A DNA stretch of 37,106 bases, from NCBI GenBank assembly GCA_910585075.1, contig CAJUED010000007.1, positions 1 to 37,106 of the forward strand. The letters run 5' to 3'. Position 1 is the stretch's first letter, and every line of letters begins with the position of its first letter. Shown piece by piece: positions 23,803 to 31,600 of the stretch. The translations under genes were made by a program, and so were the position numbers. This DNA comes from an uncultured Lachnospiraceae bacterium. GTDB lineage: Bacteria > Bacillota > Clostridia > Lachnospirales > Lachnospiraceae. The notes below the pieces were generated by a model. That model saw only the letters and a list, made by a program, of their open reading frames with translations, did not search any database and had not been told where the DNA came from.

Positions 23803-25110
23803 TTACATGGTTCTGCGATTTTTACCGGTTCTGTGCCTTACGGCCTTTTTCTTTCTTTTTACAGGCCTTTTCTTTCTCTTTTTCCTTTTACCGCCTGCCG
23901 CTGCTATCCTTCTCTTTTTAAGGAAAAGGACAGCTACGCCTCCCGCTGCTCCGGACGCTCCGGCAAAGGCTGCGCAGCATATCAAAACCTGAATCAGCTT
24001 CCCGTTTTTCTTATTTTTCACTGCTCCGCCGTTTTCCTGATCCAGCAGAATCTCCCCGGACAGGCTTTCTCCCGAGCCATCCTCCGAATTATTATTTCCA
24101 AAAATGCCTGCGCCAAAACCGCCTTCCGTTTCCCCGGCGTTTCCCTTGCCCCCGGCCAGAAGTCCGTCAGGCATATCCTCTCCTGCTATTCCATCCTTCC
24201 CATTCGACACACGGATGCTTGCCGGCCCATTCTTAGGAGAAACTACCGACACCTTTCCCTTTGTTTTCGCCAGGGACACTCCGCCTGCACCGCTTCCGCC
24301 GCCCTTTTGGGCCGCCGCACCTGTAAGGCCTGCTGTCAGATTCCCGGCCAGCGTATCTTTGTCACGCTTTACAATAGAGGATGTGATAGGCTGTGCACTG
24401 GCAGGGTCGTTGGTAAAGCGTGTGGTCTCATCATACAGCCCCTGGTCAATGTTACTGCCATTTCCGCCTCCACTGCCGCTTCCGTGGCCGGAACCCCCGC
24501 TGCCCTGACTTCCCGCTCCGCCTGTATTCCCGACATTTCCTGAATTTCCAATATCAGAACTTCCATTACCAGAATTTCCATTATCCGGGTCGGTGGGCGT
24601 CAAGGCGCCATTGCCAATCTGTATACTCACAGGCTTTACCTCGTCCTCCACCACAGGCGTCTTATTTCCATAAGAGCCATTGGCTGTCTGAAAGGAATCC
24701 TTGCAGTAGTTGACATTGGCCGTAACGCTCCGCTCCGGGTCGGCAGGCTGTACCTTTACGTTTCCCAGACTTAACTTTTCATCCTGAAACAGACCTTTAG
24801 AGGAAGCCACATAGATATCCAGTCTGCCCGTATCCTCATGATAAACATAGCCATGCTCTGTGCCGCTAAGGGCGGATGAAAACGAAAACTCCACACTCAC
24901 AGGGCTGCCGTCATCCGTCTTCACCTCCAGGGATACGGCTACGGTGGTAATTTTTTCTTCCGAGGCATTGCTCATCTCCAGGGATACCGCGGCCTGGCTT
25001 CCGTCCTGGCCAAGCACTACGGTATCCTTTCCCGCCCCGTGTACCTTAAGTGGAATGGACAGCCCAAGTATTGCCATTCCAAAATATAAATTTTTCCGCA
25101 TCCATTTCAC
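23803..25110 (-). CDS. Membrane-anchored surface protein with cohesin-like ectodomain
   Basis: This 435-residue protein has a signal peptide (residues 1-26, cleaved after VHGA). A beta-rich domain of ~110 residues follows (DTVVLGQDGSQAAVSLEMSN to SLGNVKVQPADPERSVTANV), whose order of strands and the GRLDIYVASSKGLFQDEKL stretch recall cohesin modules. Next come a long Gly/Ser/Asn-rich linker (about 175-345), one membrane helix (LIQVLICCAAFAGASGAAGG) and a cytoplasmic tail of Lys/Arg clusters. It is encoded 33 bases downstream of the dockerin-bearing M60 peptidase and was probably co-transcribed with it. The likely role is to hold dockerin proteins at the cell surface. The cohesin call is by eye and unproven. 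Confidence 0.75.
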   Translation of the reverse strand: MKWMRKNLYFGMAILGLSIPLKVHGAGKDTVVLGQDGSQAAVSLEMSNASEEKITTVAVSLEVKTDDGSPVSVEFSFSSALSGTEHGYVYHEDTGRLDIYVASSKGLFQDEKLSLGNVKVQPADPERSVTANVNYCKDSFQTANGSYGNKTPVVEDEVKPVSIQIGNGALTPTDPDNGNSGNGSSDIGNSGNVGNTGGAGSQGSGGSGHGSGSGGGNGSNIDQGLYDETTRFTNDPASAQPITSSIVKRDKDTLAGNLTAGLTGAAAQKGGGSGAGGVSLAKTKGKVSVVSPKNGPASIRVSNGKDGIAGEDMPDGLLAGGKGNAGETEGGFGAGIFGNNNSEDGSGESLSGEILLDQENGGAVKNKKNGKLIQVLICCAAFAGASGAAGGVAVLFLKKRRIAAAGGKRKKRKKRPVKRKKKAVRHRTGKNRRTM

Positions 25111-25143
25111 TTTTCATCACCTGCCATCATATATTTATATTTG

Positions 25144-28100
25144 TTAAGGTAACGGCGTACTGATTCCCTCCTTAGCGTTCACTTCCTTCGTACTGTTTTG
25201 AAGGGTGATGCTCTTTAAGTTCTCCGGTATCACTAAGGGAAGGGTATCGCTCACAAGTCTTTGTCCCTGATTGGTCAGCGCATTGTCCACCCGGTAGAGC
25301 TGCGCCCGCACGGTTTTCCCTTTCAGGTCGGCGGGTATGAATTCAGGCTCTATCCAGTAAATCCAGATGCCATCGCTTACCTCCCCAAGCATACCGTTCT
25401 CAGGCACATTTGCCAGAATAATCTGCTCTGACTTTAACACATTATCCTCGTCCACGCCTCCCACAACATTTCCATCCTCATCATAGAGAACCACCACATT
25501 GTAGGCGGGATTTCCTTTATAACTTCCGGTAAAAATCAGAGAATCCTTCGGAATTGCCTTTCCTTTTTCATAAGTATAATCCTCGCTTAAAATTCCAACC
25601 GCACCCTCGGTACTGTCCTCCTTAACGCCAAAGGAGATGCTGTCCCCGGAAGGCCCAAGCAGGTCAAGCTCGGCCACGCTCATAGAGCCCTGTCCCACAG
25701 CCCGCAATCTTACATATGCTGCATCATAGGTGCATACCCAAGGGTCTTTATCCGCATTTTCAAAATAAACGGTCTGGCTTCCGCCCTTACTCTCAAAGCT
25801 TCCTGCCTTTACTCTTGTCCAGCTGCTGCCGTCAAGGCTTACTTCAATGGTGTAACTGCCAAGAGGCGTCCCTGATTTTGACGTAAGTTTCAGTCCACAC
25901 ACTTCCAGAACCTTGTTCGCACAAATCACAATCTCCGCATCCCCGCCGGCGGTCTGTCCCTGGTAATCCTTGTTGTAGTCGTTGTCAATTACCCGGGTGA
26001 TATCTGAAACCGCCTCCGGTGCGCAGGGGTCTTCCTCCTCCGCCTCGGCGGCCCCGTCACTGCCGGAGAGCATGTTCGTGGTCACGCTCCACATAGACTT
26101 ATCCTGACTGCCGTCATGGGATATCCTTACATTCCCGATTTTCCTTGCCTTTGACCGATAGCCAAACTGATCCACTGCGGTAATCTCGTAGGTCAGCACT
26201 CTGTTGTTGATGGTGGCCACATGGTCCGTATAGGTATCTTTTGTAGAGAATCCAACCACCTGACGCACGGGTACTCCGTTTTCATACTGGTATCTGGCAA
26301 TCTCGTAGCCCAGAATCACTTCCTGGTCGGCTGTGGTTTTGATGGAGACGGTCACCTCATTGGGTACCTTCTTGCTGACACTTACGCTGCTGTCCGAGCT
26401 TACCACATCCCGTCCCTTGAAGGTTCTATCGCTCCCATGCTCTATCTCATAAACCCTTGCATCATCCGTCAGGTAATAAAGAGCCCTCTCCTCCTTTTCA
26501 AACTGTCCCGCGTATCGGATGGTCTCCCCGTCCGGTTCAAGTCCCCAGCGAAGGAAAAATTCCGTCAAATCCTTTTCCGCCGCCGCACAGGCAAGGCGCA
26601 TAATGTTCTGATTTTTGTCCCCGTCAAGCTTAAGGCCTCCTTTTGCTGCGGAAGGATTTCTGCTGTAAGAATCCACTCTTGCATAAAACAGGTTCGCCAG
26701 CTGCTCCTCGTAGCTGTCGTAGGTTTTGTAATTATAGTCTCTGTCATAAGCCAGGTGAAGCTGCCAGTACATGGCAAGGTGGGTAAACACGTTGGAAGGA
26801 ACGCCCACCGTACCGGAGGTCACCTTTTTATAAACATTATCATAAGTAAAGCGCACCGTATCGTTGCTGTCCCTTGATTTGGTCAGCTGGGCAAAGTAGT
26901 TGTTGGTCACTTCCGCAATGGCGTAGCTGCCCTGATTGATGTTATGGCCAATCTCATGGCTGATGCCCCATCCAAAGTAATTGCCGCTTATGTATCTGCC
27001 CTTAGCGTCGCTTTCCACCGGCACCGCTGATGCTAACCCGGGCACGGAACCCCACTCGATTCCAATGTGGTTGCCGGAAGCATACATGAAGGCTCCTGCA
27101 AACATACGCATGTACCGGATGTTCAAATGCTGGGCAGGAAGCCTGTCGGATGCAGGGGCCCCCGCGTCATTGCTCAGTCCCTTGTGCTGATAAAACAGCT
27201 CCATCATATCTTCCATGGCTTTAAGAGACTGTTCCAGCTTATTCGCCCGCTCTGCGGTGGTACCTTTTCCAAGGCCTGCCAGAATCTGCTTTGCCGACAC
27301 GGACAACATCATTTCGTCCATCATAATATCTGTTGCCCCCAGAATACAATTGGTTTCCTCGTAGGCCCGGTTCACCTTGTTACCTTCCCCGGCGCTCTCA
27401 TGGAATTTCTTATGATTTTCCTCCAGGGCTGCCACATGGGTTTCCAGTTCTTCCACATAGGCGTTAATCCGCTCTTTTCTCTGTGCTTCGTCGGTAATAC
27501 CGTACAGGTTAAGCACAGGTTCCTTTGCACCGCCGCTCACCCGCACCGCATATCTGTCGTTTTCGTTGCTGCCGGTATACTGGACATAAAGGGCTCCGCC
27601 CCCTTCGCAGGCAAGGCTCTGGATGGCAGGGATGGTAATCTCATTGCGGCCTACCTTTAAGGTTGCCACGGTAGATGCAAAGGCTCCCGCCTCAGCATGA
27701 TACTGGGTGGCAATCAATTGAAGGTCGGCATTAGAGCCTGCCTTTAACTGGTTGTGGCCTACGTACACTACAATCTGTTCTCCCTCATAGGCCGTAACCC
27801 CTAAGGGCTGCCATCCGTTTAAGCCGCCAAAGCCAAGATGTCCGTCTTTGGAGGCGCTGATTTTTGCACTGATCTCCACCACATCCTGAAAATCCGAGTT
27901 TAAAAGCCCTCTAGCATTGTCCAGCTCTCTCTGCAGCATTTCCCTCTCCGGATGGTATTCCCCGCTCTTTTCATCCTTGGTATCCAGACGCTTTTGCAGG
28001 CCGTCAATGGTCTCGGCTGTCACATCCGATTTTAGAGTCGTATGCAAATCATCCGCATATAAGGCAAGAATATCGTCTTCCAGGCTGTCATAATAGTAAA

Positions 28101-30834
28101 AATTCACTTCGGAAATGATAATATTGTGATAATTATTTCCTCTGGTAAAACCAAGTCTCACCTTGTTAGCCTTAATGGGCTGGGCCAGCTTAATCATATA
28201 GTACTTCCGCCCGTTTGCATCTGTCTTCTGTACCAGAGATACATTTTGGGCCGCCACACCTTCGCTCTGATGTTCTTCATCATAGTAATGCACGTAGGCG
28301 CCGCTGTACCAGCCAATGTCCTCGGCCTCCGCAAAGGTAATATAGCTCATCTCATAGTAATCATCCAGAGTAAAAAGCAGTCCCTTGGTGGAAGCCGGGT
28401 ACTGTGCCCCGTCGTCCCAGTCAAGAACCTGGTAATAGGACGCCGCGTCCTTATCCACCGTGCCAAGGGCGCTTTTTCCATCCGAAGAACTATCATCCAA
28501 AGGACTGGACACCATGGAGCCCCTTCCGTGGGTCACGTTCTTGATGTGGGCGCTTAGTTTTCCCGCCCCTTTTGATTCGTTAATCAGTTTATAGCCCGGC
28601 ATCTGGGCCGGTTTGATGGTGATGGTGCGGGCTTCCGAATGGATGGAAGGGCCGCTTTCCCCAAGCTCATTCACACTGGTCACGTAAATCTCATACCGGG
28701 TCTCATCCTGCAGATTATTTATCGTATGACGGTTCTGGTCTATGCCGGTAATCTTCGTGTATGTATTCTCGCCCTCCGCCTTGTAGTAAACATTGTAGGA
28801 ATCCGTATCCTCCATGTTCTTCCAGGTTAAACTGATGCGGCGGTATCCCCCCGTTGCCTTCAGATTATCAGGCGGAGCCGGGGGCCCTGAAATCACCGGG
28901 GTTGCCTTCCTGCTTTCACAGTAGCCGCTGACCCAAGTGCCGTTCACCGACTGCACCCATACCTCATATTCTTCACCGTTTTTCAACCTGTTTCCGAGAA
29001 AGGATTTTACCTCCAGCTCATTGGAGGATACACGGGTATACTGATATTCTCCCCCATAACCGATTTTCACCTCATACCCAGTCACATTCCGCTGCCCGTT
29101 CCAGCTTACATGGAAGGACTTGTTTCCCCCTGTCGCATTAAGGCCTGTAGGTACATTCATTTCAGGAGCGGGGATTTTATTTCCCGTATCATTTAAAAAT
29201 TCCACCTTGGAAATCTCCGCCAGATTTCCCCCGGATTTCATTCCTGTGATGAGCAGGGTGACCTTTTTTACAGCTATCTTCCCCTCCAGGTTAATGGTCA
29301 GGGTACTGCCTGCCGCCTGGCTGTTTCCCGCTATGCCGCTCTGGGTGCCCGTACCGGCATACAGCGCAAAGCCCCTCTCACCGCCAAGGGCCTTAACCGC
29401 TTCTCCGTTTACAATATTATATGTGTCAGGCTCACCGCCGCCCTCGGTCTCTACCTGCAGGATTCCGCTTTCAATGGTGTTTTCACCCATGACAAAGACA
29501 ATCTCCTCCACTTCCTGAGAGGAAAATGCATCACTTTCCAGATTAAAACCAATCTCCACCGGAGTATCCGACGAAATCAAATCTCCCATTCCGGTCAGGG
29601 TTACGCCGCTGCCATTATCCTTTAAAAGCTCCTCCGGACTCCCCGTGATTTTAGTGGTTTCCGAATTGACGTTTATCTGTACACTATTAGAAGAAATCTT
29701 ACGGTATAAAGTGGCTGTGGTAGCGGCATTTTCATCCAGCTTGTCCTTGCTGTTGGCATAGTACTGCAAATCCACCAGGTCAGTCTGTCCATCCTTGTTT
29801 AAATCCGTGGGATTTTCACTGGGATTTCCCTGAAAAACACCGTTAGTTCCCCGGCTGATGGTTTCCATGATGGCGTTTTTGTCCGCATCATCCAGCCTGC
29901 CATCCCGATTGACATCTCCAATCAGCATGGCCCCCGGATGGCATGCGCCTTCCGCATATGCAACGTTATCTAATTCCACGAAGCCGGTATAAATCTCCGC
30001 TATCTTCGTATCATTCTCTACCTGAATCTCCTGTTCATAGGGCAGGAAACCAAAACCGGAACCACCGGTTTCCTCCTCCGTTATTTTCAACTGGTAAGTC
30101 CCTTTCGACAATTCATCGAACAAAACTAAATGCTTTTCCGAATTTGAGAGCAGCTCCACCCGCTCACTTCCCACGTTTTCCAAGGACACGTTCAATGTAA
30201 TCTTACTGTCCGCAGAAATGGGCAGGGCATTCATCAAAATTACTTCCACCCCGCCAACTGCACCTGCCGATGCCTGTCTGTCATTCCATTCCGTACCCTT
30301 TGACCTTGCAGGGAAAGCTGAAGGAGAAGGCGTCTCTGACGGTGTGGCGCTGGGGGAGGCACTGGGCGTCCCGGACGGCGTTGCACTTGGCGATTCCTCC
30401 GGTGTTCCTGAAGGGGAGGCTGTTTCGTCTGAGGGCGTTGCCGCAGGCGACTCCGACCACGATGCATCCGGCTTTTCTGATTGGGACGCCGCAGGAGACG
30501 TTGATACCTCCGATTGAGTTGTGTCCGAAGATTCTGTGGAAGGCGCCTCCGGCAATTTGGTCGGTGCTGCCGACGCCTTTGGAGACTCCGCCGGTAAAGA
30601 ACCGGACGTATCCTTAGCATCCTCATCCGAGGCTGCAGGGGACTTGGTTTGCTCCGCCTGGGTCCGCTGCTGCACCTTGGGGGATTCGGATGGCGACGCC
30701 GATACCTCTGCCTCCGATATGGGCTGGGTTTCGGTTGTCCGGACTAAATCCCCATTCATCTCCACTGCCTGAACCGGGAGGCTCCAAGTTGCAATCAGGC
30801 AGACAATCATCATCCATGTCATCATGCGTTTCAT
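25144..30834 (-). CDS. Secreted M60-like zinc metallopeptidase with dockerin
   Basis: This 1896-residue multidomain protein has a signal peptide (1-23) and a Pro/Ser/Thr/Ala-rich linker (~30-180). A dockerin follows, with two calcium loops DVNRDGRLDDAD and DLNKDGQTDLVD (~300-363), then two fibronectin type III domains (~556-738) and a discoidin-like domain (~760-910). The M60/enhancin peptidase (~985-1400) has HEIGHNINQ near residue 1291 and a Glu 11 residues after the second His as expected for the third zinc ligand. A second discoidin/CBM32-like domain is at ~1608-1735. M60 peptidases of gut bacteria cut O-glycosylated mucin-type proteins. AAAGGAG supports the start. There is no LPXTG or SLH motif; anchoring may use the neighbouring cohesin-like protein. 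The C terminus (EGISTPLP) ends abruptly. Confidence 0.93.
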   Translation of the reverse strand: MKRMMTWMMIVCLIATWSLPVQAVEMNGDLVRTTETQPISEAEVSASPSESPKVQQRTQAEQTKSPAASDEDAKDTSGSLPAESPKASAAPTKLPEAPSTESSDTTQSEVSTSPAASQSEKPDASWSESPAATPSDETASPSGTPEESPSATPSGTPSASPSATPSETPSPSAFPARSKGTEWNDRQASAGAVGGVEVILMNALPISADSKITLNVSLENVGSERVELLSNSEKHLVLFDELSKGTYQLKITEEETGGSGFGFLPYEQEIQVENDTKIAEIYTGFVELDNVAYAEGACHPGAMLIGDVNRDGRLDDADKNAIMETISRGTNGVFQGNPSENPTDLNKDGQTDLVDLQYYANSKDKLDENAATTATLYRKISSNSVQINVNSETTKITGSPEELLKDNGSGVTLTGMGDLISSDTPVEIGFNLESDAFSSQEVEEIVFVMGENTIESGILQVETEGGGEPDTYNIVNGEAVKALGGERGFALYAGTGTQSGIAGNSQAAGSTLTINLEGKIAVKKVTLLITGMKSGGNLAEISKVEFLNDTGNKIPAPEMNVPTGLNATGGNKSFHVSWNGQRNVTGYEVKIGYGGEYQYTRVSSNELEVKSFLGNRLKNGEEYEVWVQSVNGTWVSGYCESRKATPVISGPPAPPDNLKATGGYRRISLTWKNMEDTDSYNVYYKAEGENTYTKITGIDQNRHTINNLQDETRYEIYVTSVNELGESGPSIHSEARTITIKPAQMPGYKLINESKGAGKLSAHIKNVTHGRGSMVSSPLDDSSSDGKSALGTVDKDAASYYQVLDWDDGAQYPASTKGLLFTLDDYYEMSYITFAEAEDIGWYSGAYVHYYDEEHQSEGVAAQNVSLVQKTDANGRKYYMIKLAQPIKANKVRLGFTRGNNYHNIIISEVNFYYYDSLEDDILALYADDLHTTLKSDVTAETIDGLQKRLDTKDEKSGEYHPEREMLQRELDNARGLLNSDFQDVVEISAKISASKDGHLGFGGLNGWQPLGVTAYEGEQIVVYVGHNQLKAGSNADLQLIATQYHAEAGAFASTVATLKVGRNEITIPAIQSLACEGGGALYVQYTGSNENDRYAVRVSGGAKEPVLNLYGITDEAQRKERINAYVEELETHVAALEENHKKFHESAGEGNKVNRAYEETNCILGATDIMMDEMMLSVSAKQILAGLGKGTTAERANKLEQSLKAMEDMMELFYQHKGLSNDAGAPASDRLPAQHLNIRYMRMFAGAFMYASGNHIGIEWGSVPGLASAVPVESDAKGRYISGNYFGWGISHEIGHNINQGSYAIAEVTNNYFAQLTKSRDSNDTVRFTYDNVYKKVTSGTVGVPSNVFTHLAMYWQLHLAYDRDYNYKTYDSYEEQLANLFYARVDSYSRNPSAAKGGLKLDGDKNQNIMRLACAAAEKDLTEFFLRWGLEPDGETIRYAGQFEKEERALYYLTDDARVYEIEHGSDRTFKGRDVVSSDSSVSVSKKVPNEVTVSIKTTADQEVILGYEIARYQYENGVPVRQVVGFSTKDTYTDHVATINNRVLTYEITAVDQFGYRSKARKIGNVRISHDGSQDKSMWSVTTNMLSGSDGAAEAEEEDPCAPEAVSDITRVIDNDYNKDYQGQTAGGDAEIVICANKVLEVCGLKLTSKSGTPLGSYTIEVSLDGSSWTRVKAGSFESKGGSQTVYFENADKDPWVCTYDAAYVRLRAVGQGSMSVAELDLLGPSGDSISFGVKEDSTEGAVGILSEDYTYEKGKAIPKDSLIFTGSYKGNPAYNVVVLYDEDGNVVGGVDEDNVLKSEQIILANVPENGMLGEVSDGIWIYWIEPEFIPADLKGKTVRAQLYRVDNALTNQGQRLVSDTLPLVIPENLKSITLQNSTKEVNAKEGISTPLP

Positions 30835-30981
30835 ATCTGTTCTCCTTTTCTCTTAAGCAACGTATCATCATCCACTTAGTATGAACCGCTGCATACTTTC
30901 TATTTTCGGTAAATTCTTTATGTTATTCTTTTCCGGCCGGTACTCCTTCTTACGGATTTCGTCACAAGTACAAAATCCTGG

Positions 30982-31108
30982 GCCGAACTGTTATAACGCC
31001 GCAACCCTTCGAACGGCGGCCTGTCAAATTTGTTACACATGGGTCAAGCGGGCGTGCTTGCACGCACATTTGACCCACAAATTCAGTATGAAGGTTTACT
31101 TTCATACT
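30982..31108. repeat. Hairpin cluster upstream of the M60 gene
   Basis: GGCCGAACTGTTATAA (30981-30996) matches 14 of 16 bases of the core at 19822. A GCCGC/GCGGC hairpin follows. Then TGGGTCAA (31040-31047) pairs with TTGACCCA (31070-31077) around a tight GCGTGC-tt-GCACGC stem, with AATTTG/CAAATT outside. AGTATGAA (31085-31092) pairs with TTCATACT (31101-31108). AGTATG/CATACT also occurs near 30882-30898. The 541-base gap 30835-31375 contains this cluster, the leader of the next gene and promoters; no other gene is supported. Confidence 0.6.
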
Positions 31109-31216
31109 AAAAGCGTAGTGATTTTATTATATTATTTACCGATTTTTTGTCAATAAAAATAAATAATATCTGTGCTATATCTATGAGCATCTTCTACCCT
31201 ATTCTCACTTTACCGA

Positions 31217-31245
31217 TTGCATAGACTTTATTCTTTCGTTATGAT
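31217..31245 (+). promoter_or_regulatory. Predicted promoter of the 49-residue protein gene
   Basis: TTGCAT (31217-31222) and TATGAT (31240-31245) are 17 bases apart, predicting a leader of about 125 bases. Confidence 0.5.
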
Positions 31246-31281
31246 ATACTTATTTTGTAACAATCAAGTCATAAGCAACAC

Positions 31282-31356
31282 GCTCCCGGCTTCGGGGAAG
31301 TCGGTTCCGGCGGCAGTCGTCGAAGGCAGCGATTTTGGCTTGTTTCCAATGGGAGT
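31282..31356 (+). other. GC-rich structured leader before a small gene
   Basis: CCGGCTTC (31286-31293) and GAAGTCGG (31297-31304) form an eight-pair stem with a GGG loop. GCTC (31282-31285) can close with GAGT (31353-31356), next to the ribosome site. The segment is much richer in GC than its surroundings. It does not match a riboswitch class I know; the frame is also open here, so it could instead be an N-terminal coding extension. Confidence 0.35.
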
Positions 31357-31375
31357 AGAGAGAGTAGGTGATTTT

Positions 31376-31525
31376 ATGGGAATGACTGACAGTCAATTTA
31401 AGGGATTTATAAGATTTGTTTTAGACGATATAAAGGAAGTGCTTGAAAATTTAGAAGATGGTAGTAAGGAAAAAGATAAACTGCAAAAGGTAGCGGATAA
31501 TCTCCAGCAGACACTTGAAGATTAA
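31376..31525 (+). CDS. Small conserved-looking helical protein, 49 residues
   Basis: The frame MGMTDSQFKGFIRFVLDDIK to LQQTLED is highly charged and predicted helical. AGGTG lies five bases before the ATG. An open frame extends to 31217, but that part includes the predicted promoter and structured leader, so I prefer the short version. Small proteins starting MTDxQFKxF are familiar from Lachnospiraceae, though without known function. It ends before a strong hairpin and converges with the GH3 gene. Confidence 0.7.
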   Translation: MGMTDSQFKGFIRFVLDDIKEVLENLEDGSKEKDKLQKVADNLQQTLED

Positions 31526-31532
31526 GTCAAAT

Positions 31533-31588
31533 AAGAGAACCAAAGTTTTTAGAGTGTGTTTGAAAATACTCTGCTCTTTGGTTCTCTT
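31533..31588. terminator. Long hairpin between the small gene and the GH3 gene
   Basis: AAGAGAACCAAAG (31533-31545) pairs perfectly with CTTTGGTTCTCTT (31576-31588), and AGAGT/ACTCT pair inside the loop. It lies between convergent genes; U-tracts are modest on both sides. Confidence 0.7.
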
Positions 31589-31600
31589 AATCTTTGATAA

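Noticed and set aside
23771..23992. Plus-strand ORF encoding a very hydrophobic 73-residue protein
   Set aside because: It is antisense to the Lys/Arg codons of the surface protein tail, which read as Phe/Leu on the other strand; there is no ribosome site.
25144..25250. Possible truncation or frameshift at the M60 C terminus
   Set aside because: The end is abrupt, but no continuation of an Ig-like domain is visible in other frames before the next gene.
30240..30626. Arg/Gln-rich minus-strand ORF inside the M60 gene
   Set aside because: It is a shifted frame of the Pro/Ser/Thr linker of the peptidase.
31217..31375. N-terminal extension of the 49-residue protein
   Set aside because: It would begin on the predicted -35 element and run through the -10 element and a stable hairpin; the ATG at 31376 has its own ribosome site.
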